Origin: Chloroflexota bacterium
Lineage (GTDB): Bacteria; Chloroflexota; Dehalococcoidia; JACVQG01; JAHKAY01
Assembly: GCA_018825785.1 (NCBI GenBank)
Contig: JAHKAY010000052.1
Span: 1 to 64,000 of the forward strand
Direction of reading: 5' to 3'
Length of the DNA: 64,000 bases
In this document: positions 7,547 through 16,081 of the stretch, piece after piece
Numbering within the stretch: the first letter of the stretch is position 1
Layout: the number at the start of each line of letters is the position of its first letter
Translations under genes and position numbers: made by a program
Notes under the pieces: model-generated
Databases searched by the model: none
Told to the model about the DNA's origin: nothing
Seen by the model: only the letters and a program-made list of their open reading frames with translations

Positions 7547-8482
7547 GTGAAAACGCTGGCTAAGGTTATCCTGGTAGCGGAGAGTGATGCCTTCTCCCGA
7601 GAGCTTCTGTCTTCTGTCCTAACGCGCTCGGGATACCGCGTCATCTCAGCGGCCACAGCCAGGGAGACTATGGATAAAGCCAGCCGAGAGGGACCGGACC
7701 TTATCCTTGTTGACGTGGCTCTGCCTGACATGGACGGATTTGAGACTTGCCGGCGGCTACGCCATAATCCGGCTACTGAAACAATACCGCTCCTCCTTAT
7801 GGAGGCGGCGGCAGAGCCAGGGGCGCAGGAGAGGGCTCTCCTGGCCGGGGCTGAAGGAAGTACTTCCAAGGCGGCAATATCCGGGGAACTGGTTTCCCGT
7901 CTGAATCGGCTTTTCTGGCCCCTGGAGGCAGCAAAAGCTAATGACACCCTGACTCGCCTCCCGCAGTATCGTGCCTTTCTATCCCAAACGACCAGACTCC
8001 TCTCCAAGAACGAGCCTCTTGCCCTCCTGGCCGTGAAACTCGTTGGCTTCAGGGCTCTCAGCCCGAAGGAGAAGGAGCAGGCCATTCGCCTTGGAGCCAT
8101 GGCGATAAGGGAAGCGCTGGCCATTCTGGGAAAGCCATCAGATATAGCCAGCTACCAGGGCAGGGGAAATTTCCTGGTTCTTACAAGCCCTTACCGTGCC
8201 TCAGCCCTGTGCCGCCGTATTCTTGCGCGCTTCCAGAGTCTGGCTGCAAGCTTCCTTACTTCCCAGCCTCCTCCGTCTCTTGTCATCGGCGGGGTCACCA
8301 ATCTCCACCGTGGTTTCAGGAATGTCAGCGAGATAATCCGGCTTGCCGAACAGGGGGGCAAGTATGCTCGGCGGCGGGGGCTCGGGCACTATCTAGCCTC
8401 CTGGGAAAAGAGCCTCTTGGGAGAAGCGGTGCCCCCTCCTCCCCCGGCCCCTTTTCGGGGCGCGCGGCTGCAGGGGGAATAA
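7547..8482 (+). CDS. Response-regulator protein with degenerate GGDEF-like domain
   Basis: A receiver domain (VILVAESD, D in LILVDVALPDMDGFE) is followed by a ~160-residue region arranged like a GGDEF domain (DTLTRLPQYRAFL at its start). The signature is replaced by QGRGNF, so diguanylate cyclase activity is unlikely and a sensing or scaffold role is inferred. The conserved receiver lysine also seems lost (TSKAAIS). The frame is open from an ATG at 7466, but the GTG at 7547, preceded by AAAGG, fits the receiver start better. The next gene follows after 38 bp and is a probable partner. Confidence 0.75.
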   Translation: MKTLAKVILVAESDAFSRELLSSVLTRSGYRVISAATARETMDKASREGPDLILVDVALPDMDGFETCRRLRHNPATETIPLLLMEAAAEPGAQERALLAGAEGSTSKAAISGELVSRLNRLFWPLEAAKANDTLTRLPQYRAFLSQTTRLLSKNEPLALLAVKLVGFRALSPKEKEQAIRLGAMAIREALAILGKPSDIASYQGRGNFLVLTSPYRASALCRRILARFQSLAASFLTSQPPPSLVIGGVTNLHRGFRNVSEIIRLAEQGGKYARRRGLGHYLASWEKSLLGEAVPPPPPAPFRGARLQGE

Positions 8483-8520
8483 TCCATTTCCAATAGAATA
8501 GGGAGAGAGGGTCAGCGAAG

Positions 8521-9978
8521 ATGCCAATAGGCAATCATCTTGTGCGACGGCTTGAGCTGCCGGTAGTAGCCATGGAGCTGGCAGTGAAATCCTTGCTCAG
8601 CGAGACGACCCTGAGCGCTGAGCATCGCAAATCTTTGGACACGGTTCACCGTCAGTTGGTGGGCCTCCTCCGTAGCCTGGACGACTTGAAGGCAGGGCGA
8701 ATAGCCGAAGGCCCGTTGGTGACCCAGCCCGGGGAAGTTGACCTGGCGGAGGCGTTCAGCCAGGCCCTGGGCCTGATGGAAGGAAGGGCCCGGGAAAAAG
8801 ACATAAAGCTGGAGGTGGCGGAACTGTCCCCCTGCAGCCTCTTCTGTGACGCTGGGCTCCTGCTGAAGGTATTCTTCTACCTTTTACGCGCCGAGGTAGA
8901 AGTGGCTCCCTCCGCGTCTCGGATTGCCATCAGGGGCTACCGGGAGGGGGAAAACGCCAGAATCGAAGTAATAAATCCCTCCCGTCCAGCCTGGCCTCGC
9001 GTGCTGCCCCGCACCGGTCCGGGCCAGGACCTCTCCCTGGCCCAACGCCTGGCCCACGCCGTGGGCGGTGCCCTGAGGGCCAAGAGGGGGAAAGAGCGGG
9101 GAACGATTATACTCCTCCCCTGCAGCTACAGCAGTCCCTACCTGAGGGTAGGCCGCTTTCAAACCCAGGTCAACTCCAGAGTTCAGCTAGCCCTGAAGGA
9201 AATCGGAAGAATCCGAAAGGGACTGGAAAGGGATGAAAAGCTGGCCCGCCGCATGGAAGAGAGCCTATCTGCCCTGGAAGGCGCGGTGAGGGAAGCTCGG
9301 AGCGGCGCCAACTCGCTGGCTCTCATCGGTGATGAGATGGCATACAGGGAACAGGTCCAGCAGGACCACGTGGCCCAGCTGGAACTGGACCAGCTCACCT
9401 TTTTTGAAGGTGTCCTCGATATTGCCCGCGAACTAGTATCATTCTACAAGGGTCTGGCTCTGAACCCGGAAAGGGCCAGACGCGTTGCCCGCTTGGCCCT
9501 TTCCATCGCCTCAGAGCTGCACCTCTCCACGGCACAAAAAAGGAGCATCTACTATGGGGCCCTCCTCCACGAACTGGTCTTGCCGCGGGAAGAGGAGGCC
9601 AAGTCACACCCTCCTGACGAGGCGAAGACAAAAGAGCGCCTGCAGCTCCTCAGGGCCCTGTCTCAGGTAAGCTTCCTCTCCAAGGCCCTCCCTCTATCCC
9701 TGGCTGTCCATGAGAGGTTCGATGGAACGGGTTCCCCTCACGGCTTGAAAGGGCAGAGAATACCCATGGAGGCCCGCATCCTCGCCGTGGCTGACCAATA
9801 CGAAGCCTTGGTCTCCGAGGCCTTGCGCCTCGGCCCTGAGGCCTCAGAAAGGGTCAGGGAGGAAATAATGGCCGCCTCAGGGACGGCCTTTGACCCGGCA
9901 GTGGCAGACGCCTTCCTCCGGGCCTGGAAGAGCAGGAGGCTAGCCATAGAGATTGAAGAGGTGAGCCGCGGCGACTGA
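8521..9978 (+). CDS. Histidine-kinase-like ATPase/HD-GYP-like signalling protein, both domains degenerate
   Basis: In this 485-residue protein, residues ~1-70 resemble a dimerisation helix without a clear phospho-acceptor. Residues ~75-210 resemble an HATPase domain with weak N and G boxes. Residues ~215-300 look coiled-coil. The C-terminal ~170 residues follow HD-GYP spacing (YYGALLHELVL, HERFDGTGSPHGLKG, ARILAVADQYEAL), but HD is HE and GYP is SPH. Catalysis on c-di-GMP is therefore doubtful. It probably acts with the upstream receiver protein. A series of RNA hairpins follows the stop codon. Confidence 0.75.
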   Translation: MPIGNHLVRRLELPVVAMELAVKSLLSETTLSAEHRKSLDTVHRQLVGLLRSLDDLKAGRIAEGPLVTQPGEVDLAEAFSQALGLMEGRAREKDIKLEVAELSPCSLFCDAGLLLKVFFYLLRAEVEVAPSASRIAIRGYREGENARIEVINPSRPAWPRVLPRTGPGQDLSLAQRLAHAVGGALRAKRGKERGTIILLPCSYSSPYLRVGRFQTQVNSRVQLALKEIGRIRKGLERDEKLARRMEESLSALEGAVREARSGANSLALIGDEMAYREQVQQDHVAQLELDQLTFFEGVLDIARELVSFYKGLALNPERARRVARLALSIASELHLSTAQKRSIYYGALLHELVLPREEEAKSHPPDEAKTKERLQLLRALSQVSFLSKALPLSLAVHERFDGTGSPHGLKGQRIPMEARILAVADQYEALVSEALRLGPEASERVREEIMAASGTAFDPAVADAFLRAWKSRRLAIEIEEVSRGD

Positions 9979-9981
9979 GAC

Positions 9982-10138
9982 GCCCTTTGAGAGGGCACGG
10001 CAAGGCGCGTCAACATCATGCTCCTGGCAACCCGGGGATGACTTGAGGAGAAGGCCCGGGTTAACCCTCTGTAGCTAGCAGAGGCTGGGCGGAACTCAAA
10101 TCGAGTTCCCTCTTTCACCTGTAAGCTCTTTCTTACAG
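9982..10138 (+). ncRNA. Run of five hairpins: candidate structured RNA ending in terminators
   Basis: Five stem-loops follow each other: GCCCT/AGGGC (9982-9996), AACCCGGG/CCCGGGTT (10029-10062), CCTCTG/CAGAGG (10066-10084), GGAACTC/GAGTTCC followed by CTCTTT (10091-10115), and CTGTAAG/CTTACAG (10119-10138). The last two resemble weak intrinsic terminators; the first three are not needed for termination. It could be a 3' UTR structure, an independent small RNA or a leader for the gene at 10296. I match it to no known riboswitch. Confidence 0.4.
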
Positions 10139-10295
10139 CTTCCTTTCAACGACGGGGCAGCCAGTGGCTCTTGCCCATTTACCAAACCATTACCAGGTTT
10201 TCCGCCGAAATTGACAGAAACTTAATCCTCTTTGCCCTGGTTCTTTACCTCTTGGGCTTAAAGTCAGAATGCGAATAGAGAAAGGACGTAAAGAT

Positions 10296-10628
10296 ATGCC
10301 CAAGAAGGAAGAAACCGGACGCGTCAGCCTTGCGAAGGGAAAGGCCCTCCTGGCTATGAGGGACCGTTTCCTGTCCCTGCAGGAGAAGTACAGGGACCAA
10401 CTAGAGCAGAATAGAGATGTTCCGCTGGTGGCCGAGGTAGTCCTGCGGGATGTAGTCAAGACGATGGAGAAAGAAGGGCTCAACTCTGTTCTGGAGCAGC
10501 CCCAAGGCGTCATGTTTGCTGAGCTCCTTGGACACATTGCCAAGCAGAGCTTCCTCTACGGGTACCTCTGGGCTAAGGGCGAAGAAGAGCAAGAGGCCAT
10601 CGGAGAAAGCGGAACTCCCAACAGATAG
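10296..10628 (+). CDS. Hypothetical small cytosolic protein
   Basis: A 110-residue, charged, largely helical protein without signal peptide or membrane segment. The ATG at 10296 has an AAAGGA site; an in-frame ATG at 10269 lacks one. Visible segments are a basic N-terminus and a helical stretch, LLAMRDRFLSLQEKYRDQLE. I recognise no family. It stands alone between the hairpin region and the convergent thioesterase gene. Confidence 0.6.
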   Translation: MPKKEETGRVSLAKGKALLAMRDRFLSLQEKYRDQLEQNRDVPLVAEVVLRDVVKTMEKEGLNSVLEQPQGVMFAELLGHIAKQSFLYGYLWAKGEEEQEAIGESGTPNR

Positions 10629-10731
10629 CTCACAAGAACACCCTGGAGGGTTAGCGTGACCGGGCGCTAGGCTACGTCTGGCCGCCATGTGGTTTAGAAG
10701 GGCAGCAGTCTCCCCAGGCCAGTAGGGCCAG

Positions 10732-11136
10732 TCAGTCTCTAGTTCCCACCGAGACTGACGTGCCTGTGGCACGGGCAATCGTCTTTCCCTCGGAGTTGAC
10801 GACTGTCATTTCCGAAATTGCCAGCGTCCTGCCGGCATGAACGACCCTGGCCTCAGCGTGAATGGTTTCCCCCACAGGCGCCGAACCCAGAAAATTGATG
10901 TTCAGCTGGACAGCCACATACATATTCTCCAGAGTATTGACAGCACAGCCAAAAGCCTGGTCAAGCAGCGAGGCAATAACACCACCTTGCACCAGATTGT
11001 CCCAGGTAAGAAAGTCTCTTCGGACCTCCAATCTCACCTTAGCGTATCCTCGGGAGAGTTCTTCAACTGTCATGCCAAGAAAGACGGCGTAAAATGAGCT
11101 ATCAAACTTGCGACGCATCTCCTCAATTTCAGCCAT
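10732..11136 (-). CDS. PaaI-type hotdog-fold acyl-CoA thioesterase
   Basis: This 134-residue single-domain protein has the PaaI/4HBT pattern: DNLVQGGVIASLLDQAFGCA with the catalytic-region D on the central helix, and later strands VQLNINFLGSAPVGETI and EARVVHAGRT. Such enzymes hydrolyse aryl- or short-chain acyl-CoA in the cytosol. The ATG at 11136 follows AGGAGA; the frame is open further upstream but that part is not family-like. Its place beside an arylacetate/amino-acid catabolic block suggests a role in releasing stalled CoA esters (inference). Confidence 0.85.
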   Translation of the reverse strand: MAEIEEMRRKFDSSFYAVFLGMTVEELSRGYAKVRLEVRRDFLTWDNLVQGGVIASLLDQAFGCAVNTLENMYVAVQLNINFLGSAPVGETIHAEARVVHAGRTLAISEMTVVNSEGKTIARATGTSVSVGTRD

Positions 11137-11305
11137 GGCTTCAATCTCCTGTCTGCCTACACGGTCAGCAGAGGATAACGAATCTCTCTGCCCCACAGGA
11201 TTGTAGCGGAATAGCAGCAGCAGCACAAGAATTGGCAGACCTGCTGGGAGCCAAGACGCAAGGGTGGTTCTGGACGGATGGGGCGGATAGACTCCCGGCG
11301 CATGA

Positions 11306-11333
11306 TTGACAAAGGGGCGAGACTTTGTATATC
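11306..11333 (+). promoter_or_regulatory. Probable sigma-70-type promoter of the liv operon
   Basis: TTGACA (11306-11311) and TATATC (11328-11333) are 16 bp apart, ~38 bp before the livJ start codon, which has its own AAAGGGGG ribosome site. Confidence 0.7.
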
Positions 11334-11370
11334 CTAAGCACAATGTCGCTCTTGTGAAAGGGGGAACTAC

Positions 11371-12552
11371 ATGAAAAAGTGGCTCTACCTGGTGCTGGCC
11401 ATGGGGTTGCTTGTTGCCGCGGTTCCGCTGGCGGGCTGTGTTCAGCCAGTAATGGCGGAACATTACAAGGTTGGTGCGGTCCTGGCTCTCACCGGCCCCG
11501 CCTCTAACCTGGGTGTCCCGGAGAAGCAGACGCTGGAGATGATGGTGGAGGAGATCAATGCTAAGGGTGGTGTCAATGGGCATCTTCTGGAAGTGATTAT
11601 CTATGACAACGAGACCAGCGCAGAGAAGGCCGTTACCCTGGTGAACAGACTTGTGGAGCAGGATAAGGTGCTGGCTATCATGGGGCCCACTACCAGCGGA
11701 GATAGCCTGGCCGTGATCGACGCCGTTACTACGGCCAAGGTCCCTCTAATCTCCCTGGCCGCCAGCATCGGTATTGTGACTCCCGTAGAGCAAAGATACT
11801 GGGTGTTCAAGACCCCTCAGGCCGACAAAGAGGCAGTCACCGAGATTTACAAATACATGCAGAAGAAAGGCCTTACCCGACTAGCTATAATCACCAACAC
11901 CTCCGGGTTCGGGGCTGGCGGGAGGAAGTTCCTGCTCTCGGATGCTGCCAGCTACGGGATAAGCATAGTTGACGACCAGACTTATAGTGTCGGTGACACC
12001 AGCATGCAGTCCCAACTCACCCATATAAAGGGTACCCCGGCTCAGGCGGTGATCGTTTGGGACACCGACCAGCAGGCCGCTATTGTGGCCTCCGACATGA
12101 AGACCCTTCAGATGAACATCCCCCTGTTTGCCAGCCACGGGATTGCCAATAAGGCATTCATCCAGAATGCGGGGGCCGCCGCCAACGGGGTTATCTTCCC
12201 CGCGGGCAAGCTACTGGTGGTGAACGAGGTCCCCGCTACTGACCCGCAGAAGCAGGCCCTGACAAAATACAGGAACGATTTCGAATCCAAGTATGGCAGT
12301 GGGACCGTCAACACCTTCGGGGGGCACGCAGCTGATGCCCTCAACATGGTGGTCCTGGCCCTCCAGAAGCTACCGGCAGGCCTGGACCTTGCCCAGTCCA
12401 GGGCCAATATCAGGGATGAGATAGAGAAGGTCAAGGATTTCGTGGGCATAAGCGGGGTCTTTACTATGTCCCCCCAGGACCACCTGGGAATGAAACCAGG
12501 GTCCCTTGCCGTGATCAAGATAGTTGACGGGAAATGGACCTGGGCTCAGTAG
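11371..12552 (+). CDS. livJ: Branched-chain-type amino-acid ABC transporter, substrate-binding lipoprotein
   Basis: This 393-residue protein begins with a lipoprotein signal peptide whose lipobox is LAGC (Cys ~23). It then has the periplasmic-binding-protein type I fold of LivJ/LivK: VGAVLALTGPAS, EMMVEEINAKGGVNG, IMGPTTSGDSLA and AADALNMVVLAL. It captures an amino acid or related carboxylate outside the membrane for LivHMGF. Because the next genes encode arylpyruvate oxidation and phenylacetate activation, aromatic amino acids or arylacetates are possible ligands. Transcription starts from the promoter at 11306-11333. Confidence 0.92.
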   Translation: MKKWLYLVLAMGLLVAAVPLAGCVQPVMAEHYKVGAVLALTGPASNLGVPEKQTLEMMVEEINAKGGVNGHLLEVIIYDNETSAEKAVTLVNRLVEQDKVLAIMGPTTSGDSLAVIDAVTTAKVPLISLAASIGIVTPVEQRYWVFKTPQADKEAVTEIYKYMQKKGLTRLAIITNTSGFGAGGRKFLLSDAASYGISIVDDQTYSVGDTSMQSQLTHIKGTPAQAVIVWDTDQQAAIVASDMKTLQMNIPLFASHGIANKAFIQNAGAAANGVIFPAGKLLVVNEVPATDPQKQALTKYRNDFESKYGSGTVNTFGGHAADALNMVVLALQKLPAGLDLAQSRANIRDEIEKVKDFVGISGVFTMSPQDHLGMKPGSLAVIKIVDGKWTWAQ

Positions 12553-12589
12553 GGACAACTTGCCTCACAGGCCATAAGCTGTACTTAGC

Positions 12590-12624
12590 AGGAAGGGGGG
12601 AAAGGTGGTCTTTCCCCCCTTCCT
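12590..12624 (+). promoter_or_regulatory. Perfect 15-bp hairpin between livJ and livH
   Basis: AGGAAGGGGGGAAAG (12590-12604) is exactly complementary to 12610-12624, with a 5-base loop. A short outer match (CCTCAC 12563-12568, GTGAGG 12625-12630) could extend it. No T-run follows, so it is more likely an mRNA-stabilising or partial-termination element that keeps livJ transcript above the permease genes. Confidence 0.75.
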
Positions 12625-12646
12625 GTGAGGGTGTAGCCAGGGACCG

Positions 12647-13534
12647 ATGTCAACAGAGCAGTTCATCCAGTATCTGATATCCGGTATTACTCAGGGCAGC
12701 ATTTATGCCCTGGTGGCGTTGGGGTTTACCACCATCTACGCTGTGACCAAGATCATCAACTTCGCCCAGGGCGAGTTTGTGATGTTGGGGGGCATGCTCT
12801 CCTTCACCCTGGCCCATTCCGCAGGCATGCCTCTGGTTCCCGCCTTGCTACTTTCGGTGCTGAGCACAGCCGCGATTGGTGCCATCCTCTATACTCTTGC
12901 CATCCGCACTGCCAGAAAGGCCTCGGTAGTGAGCCTCATCATCATCACCATAGGAGCCGCCATCCTCATCCGCGGCATTGCTGCGCAGCTGTGGGGGGTG
13001 GAGGCTGTACGTCCTCCATTTTTCACCGGGGATGAACCCATACCGTTCCTGGGAGCCCTCATCCGCCCACAGGCCCTGTGGATAATAGGCACCTCCCTGG
13101 CCGCAACCCTTCTCCTGCATCTCTTCATGTCCTACACCATGATGGGAAAGGCTCTGAAGGCATCTGCCATAAGCCAGACAGCCGCCGCCATGGTGGGGAT
13201 TGACACCCGACTGATGGCTCTGTGGGCCTTCGCCATAGCGGCCGCACTGGGTGCCCTCGGGGGAGTGGTGGTGGCCCCCTTGAGCCTCACCGCCTACAAT
13301 GTGGGCGTCATGCTGGGACTCAAGGGCTTTGTAGCCGCTTCTGTGGGCGGCTTCAAGAGCCCGGTGGCTGCCGTCGTCGGCGGTCTGACCCTTGGGGTCG
13401 TCGAGTCGCTGGCTGTGGGGGTGGACTGGGGGCCCTTCACATCCTCCTATAAGGACGCCATTGCCATTGTCCTCCTGCTGTTGGTCCTGCTGGCGCGCTC
13501 TGGGAGCCTGGCAGCAGAGGAGAGAACAGGCTGA
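12647..13534 (+). CDS. livH: Branched-chain-type amino-acid ABC transporter permease LivH
   Basis: A 295-residue integral membrane protein with about eight hydrophobic segments and the LivH signatures QGSIYALVALGFTTIYAVTK, INFAQGEFVMLG and GLKGFVAASVGGFKSP near the ATPase-contact loop. With LivM it forms the transmembrane channel. It lies 94 bp after livJ, across the hairpin, and its stop overlaps the livM start by one base (TGATG). Confidence 0.93.
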   Translation: MSTEQFIQYLISGITQGSIYALVALGFTTIYAVTKIINFAQGEFVMLGGMLSFTLAHSAGMPLVPALLLSVLSTAAIGAILYTLAIRTARKASVVSLIIITIGAAILIRGIAAQLWGVEAVRPPFFTGDEPIPFLGALIRPQALWIIGTSLAATLLLHLFMSYTMMGKALKASAISQTAAAMVGIDTRLMALWAFAIAAALGALGGVVVAPLSLTAYNVGVMLGLKGFVAASVGGFKSPVAAVVGGLTLGVVESLAVGVDWGPFTSSYKDAIAIVLLLLVLLARSGSLAAEERTG

Positions 13535-14517
13535 TGATTAGGAGGGCGAAGGGTAATTGGACCTATCTTATTATTGCAGCGTTGCTCCTATTGCTGATAT
13601 TGATACCTTTCGACTGGTTCCTGGGTCGGTACACCAGCCTGATGATCTTCACCGGCATCAGCACCATGGTTACGGTAGGCCTGTGCTTGCTGATGGGCTA
13701 TACTGGGCAGGTATCCCTGGGGCAGGCTGCTTTCTACGGCACCGGGGCCTACATATCCGCTATTCTGAGCAAGACCTACGGCGTCAACCCCTGGCTGGCC
13801 ATGCTAATAGCTGCCGCAGCTACTGGCGCCTTCGCCTATGTCATCGGCTATCCCATCTTCAGGCTGAGGGGTAACTACCTGGCAATGGCCACCCTCGGCC
13901 TGGGCGTAATCATGTGGATACTGTTCCGGCAACTGAGCCAGTATACCGGCGGCCCCGATGGTATGGCTGGCATTCCTTATCTGTCTATCGGCGGCTTCTC
14001 GTTCAATACCCCCTTCAAACGATACTTCCTGGTCTGGTTCTTCTGCCTGGTCATCCTGCTTATCTCACAGAACATCATCAGGTCACGGGCAGGGAGGGCT
14101 CTCAAAGCTATTCATGGCAGTGAGGCCGCGGCCGAGTCAATAGGCATCAATGTTGCCCAGTTCAAGGTTAAGGTCTTTGTCTTGAGCGCCGTTTACGCCT
14201 CGCTGGCAGGCAGTCTCTTCGCCCATCACCTGCGCCACGTAAGCCCCCAGTCCTTCGATTTCCTGGCCTCGGTGAAGTTAGTGGTGATGGCGGTAATAGG
14301 AGGCCTGGCCAGTGTCTGGGGTTCTATCTTCGGCGCCGCCACCACCCGCATACTCAGTGACGAGCTGTTGCTCAGGTTCGGCGAGCTGGATGTAATAGCA
14401 TACGGACTCATACTTATGCTGGTCATGATTTTCATGCCAGAGGGTTTGTTTGTAAAACTAAAGGATATCATGGGACAATGGCGCCTCAGATATGAGCAGA
14501 GGGGAACGAAGACTTGA
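13534..14517 (+). CDS. livM: Branched-chain-type amino-acid ABC transporter permease LivM
   Basis: A 327-residue polytopic membrane protein with LivM features: GLCLLMGYTGQVSLGQAAF, FRLRGNYLAMATLGLG, GGPDGMAGIP and the SVKLVVMAVIGGLASVWG segment. It pairs with LivH. It overlaps livG by 4 bases, so translation is probably coupled. Confidence 0.93.
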   Translation: MIRRAKGNWTYLIIAALLLLLILIPFDWFLGRYTSLMIFTGISTMVTVGLCLLMGYTGQVSLGQAAFYGTGAYISAILSKTYGVNPWLAMLIAAAATGAFAYVIGYPIFRLRGNYLAMATLGLGVIMWILFRQLSQYTGGPDGMAGIPYLSIGGFSFNTPFKRYFLVWFFCLVILLISQNIIRSRAGRALKAIHGSEAAAESIGINVAQFKVKVFVLSAVYASLAGSLFAHHLRHVSPQSFDFLASVKLVVMAVIGGLASVWGSIFGAATTRILSDELLLRFGELDVIAYGLILMLVMIFMPEGLFVKLKDIMGQWRLRYEQRGTKT

Positions 14518-15284
14518 GTGAATCCATATTGGAAGCCAGGAGTTTGGGCAAGACCTTCGGGGGGCTGGTAGCCCTGGACAAACTTGACCTGACTATAGAG
14601 ACAGGGAAGATCACCGCCGTCATCGGCCCTAATGGGGCTGGAAAGACCACGCTGTTCAACCTTATCGCCGGGGTCTACTCAGCAACCGCCGGTGAGATTC
14701 GCTTCCAGGGAATGCCTATTAGCCAAACTGCAGCCCACAAAAGGACAGCGATGGGCATCGCACGGACTTTTCAAAACATCCTCCTATTCGGGAACATGAC
14801 CGCCCTGGAGAATGTAATGGCAGGCCAGCATCCTCGCAGTAGCTATGGCTTCCTGGAGGCTGCCCTGCGACTCCCCAAGGCCCATCGCGAAGAGGAGACC
14901 ATCTCTCTCAAAGCGATAAGGTACCTTAACCTGGTAGGCTTGGGGATGTATGCACAACAGGAGGCCCTGAGCCTGCCTCTGGGACAACAAAAACTCCTGG
15001 GCATCGCCCGAGCCCTGGCCACTGACCCCAAGCTTCTGCTGCTCGATGAGCCCGGTGCTGGACTGACTACCCTCGAGAAGCGAGCCTTGGCCGACCTAAT
15101 CCACCGCATCAGTGAAATGGGAATAAGCGTGCTGCTGGTGGAGCACGATATGCCCCTGGTGATGGGCCTTGCTCAGTGGGTCGTAGTTCTAGATAGTGGA
15201 CGAAAAATAGCTGAAGGCACTGCCTCCCAGGTCCAAAGGGACCAGAGGGTCATTTCTGCCTACCTTGGTGAGGAGATAGAGTGA
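14514..15284 (+). CDS. livG: ABC transporter ATP-binding protein LivG
   Basis: A 256-residue ATPase with Walker A (GPNGAGKTTLF), Q-loop region (IARTFQN), a signature region that departs from LSGGQ (LSLPLGQQKLLGIARAL), Walker B (LLLLDEPGAGLT) and H-loop (LLVEHDM). The Ser of the canonical ABC signature appears to be replaced (LPLGQQ), which may lower hydrolysis at one of the two sites. It energises import with LivF and overlaps both neighbouring genes by 4 bases. Confidence 0.92.
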   Translation: MSESILEARSLGKTFGGLVALDKLDLTIETGKITAVIGPNGAGKTTLFNLIAGVYSATAGEIRFQGMPISQTAAHKRTAMGIARTFQNILLFGNMTALENVMAGQHPRSSYGFLEAALRLPKAHREEETISLKAIRYLNLVGLGMYAQQEALSLPLGQQKLLGIARALATDPKLLLLDEPGAGLTTLEKRALADLIHRISEMGISVLLVEHDMPLVMGLAQWVVVLDSGRKIAEGTASQVQRDQRVISAYLGEEIE

Positions 15285-16042
15285 TGTTGAAGGTTGAAAA
15301 GGCCTCGGTGTCCTACGGCCGGGTCACAGCACTGCGAGAGGTCTCCCTGGTGGTGAACGATGGGGAGATTGTAACTCTTATCGGTACTAACGGAGCCGGC
15401 AAGACCACCCTCCTGAACGCCATATCGGGAATGGTGCCCCTAAAGAGCGGCAGCATCTGGTTGCGCGATAGCCGGCTGTGCGGACTTTCAACTCACGAAA
15501 CCGTGAGGATTGGGCTGGCCTACGTTCCTGAAGGAAGGCAAATCTTCGGCTCTATGTCGGTGATGGACAACCTGACCCTGGGTGCCTACTCCCAATGCTC
15601 CCAGAACCGATTCAGCACTCTAGGGCCCATTGGTTGGTTCCTTCGTCGTCCCTCAGTCCAGTCCAATTTGGAAATGGTATTCAGGCTTTTCCCAATACTT
15701 AGAGAGCGTCAGAAGCAGCACGCGGGCAACCTCAGCGGAGGCGAGCAGCAGATGTTGGCTATTGCCAGAGCGCTGATGTCCTCCCCCAAGATGCTTCTGC
15801 TAGACGAGCCTTCTCTCGGATTAGCACCTAACCTGGTGAAGGACATCCTGAAACTCCTGGTCAGACTGAGGAATGAGGGGCTTACCATACTCCTCATTGA
15901 ACAGGATGCTGCTGCTGCCCTCAGAATTGCTGATAGAGGCTATGTAATGGAGAGGGGACGAGTTACCATTGAGGGCACTGCCGGGGAGCTTCTAGGTGAT
16001 GATAGGGTGATACAGGCGTACCTGGGTACAAGGATTTCTTAG
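15281..16042 (+). CDS. livF: ABC transporter ATP-binding protein LivF
   Basis: A 253-residue ATPase with Walker A (GTNGAGKTTLL), Q-loop region, intact signature LSGGEQQMLAIARALM, Walker B (MLLLDEPSLGLAPN) and H-loop-type segment LLIEQDA, in which Q replaces H as in many LivF proteins. It completes the five-gene transporter. The next gene, iorA, begins 39 bp later and has its own promoter-like sequence. Confidence 0.93.
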   Translation: MMLKVEKASVSYGRVTALREVSLVVNDGEIVTLIGTNGAGKTTLLNAISGMVPLKSGSIWLRDSRLCGLSTHETVRIGLAYVPEGRQIFGSMSVMDNLTLGAYSQCSQNRFSTLGPIGWFLRRPSVQSNLEMVFRLFPILRERQKQHAGNLSGGEQQMLAIARALMSSPKMLLLDEPSLGLAPNLVKDILKLLVRLRNEGLTILLIEQDAAAALRIADRGYVMERGRVTIEGTAGELLGDDRVIQAYLGTRIS

Positions 16043-16047
16043 TCTAA

Positions 16048-16069
16048 TATAATACAAACGTGGTAAAAT
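16048..16069 (+). promoter_or_regulatory. Possible internal promoter for iorA
   Basis: An extended -10 (TGGTAAAAT, hexamer 16064-16069) lies 12 bp before the iorA ATG, and a second TATAAT is at 16048-16053. Initiation ~7 bp after 16069 would leave a leader of about 6 bases. No clear -35 is seen. Confidence 0.4.
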
Positions 16070-16081
16070 AGCTTGGGGCCA

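Noticed and set aside
10732-11583. 283-residue version of the thioesterase
   Set aside because: The N-terminal half is not family-like; ATG 11136 with AGGAGA gives the normal 134-residue PaaI protein.
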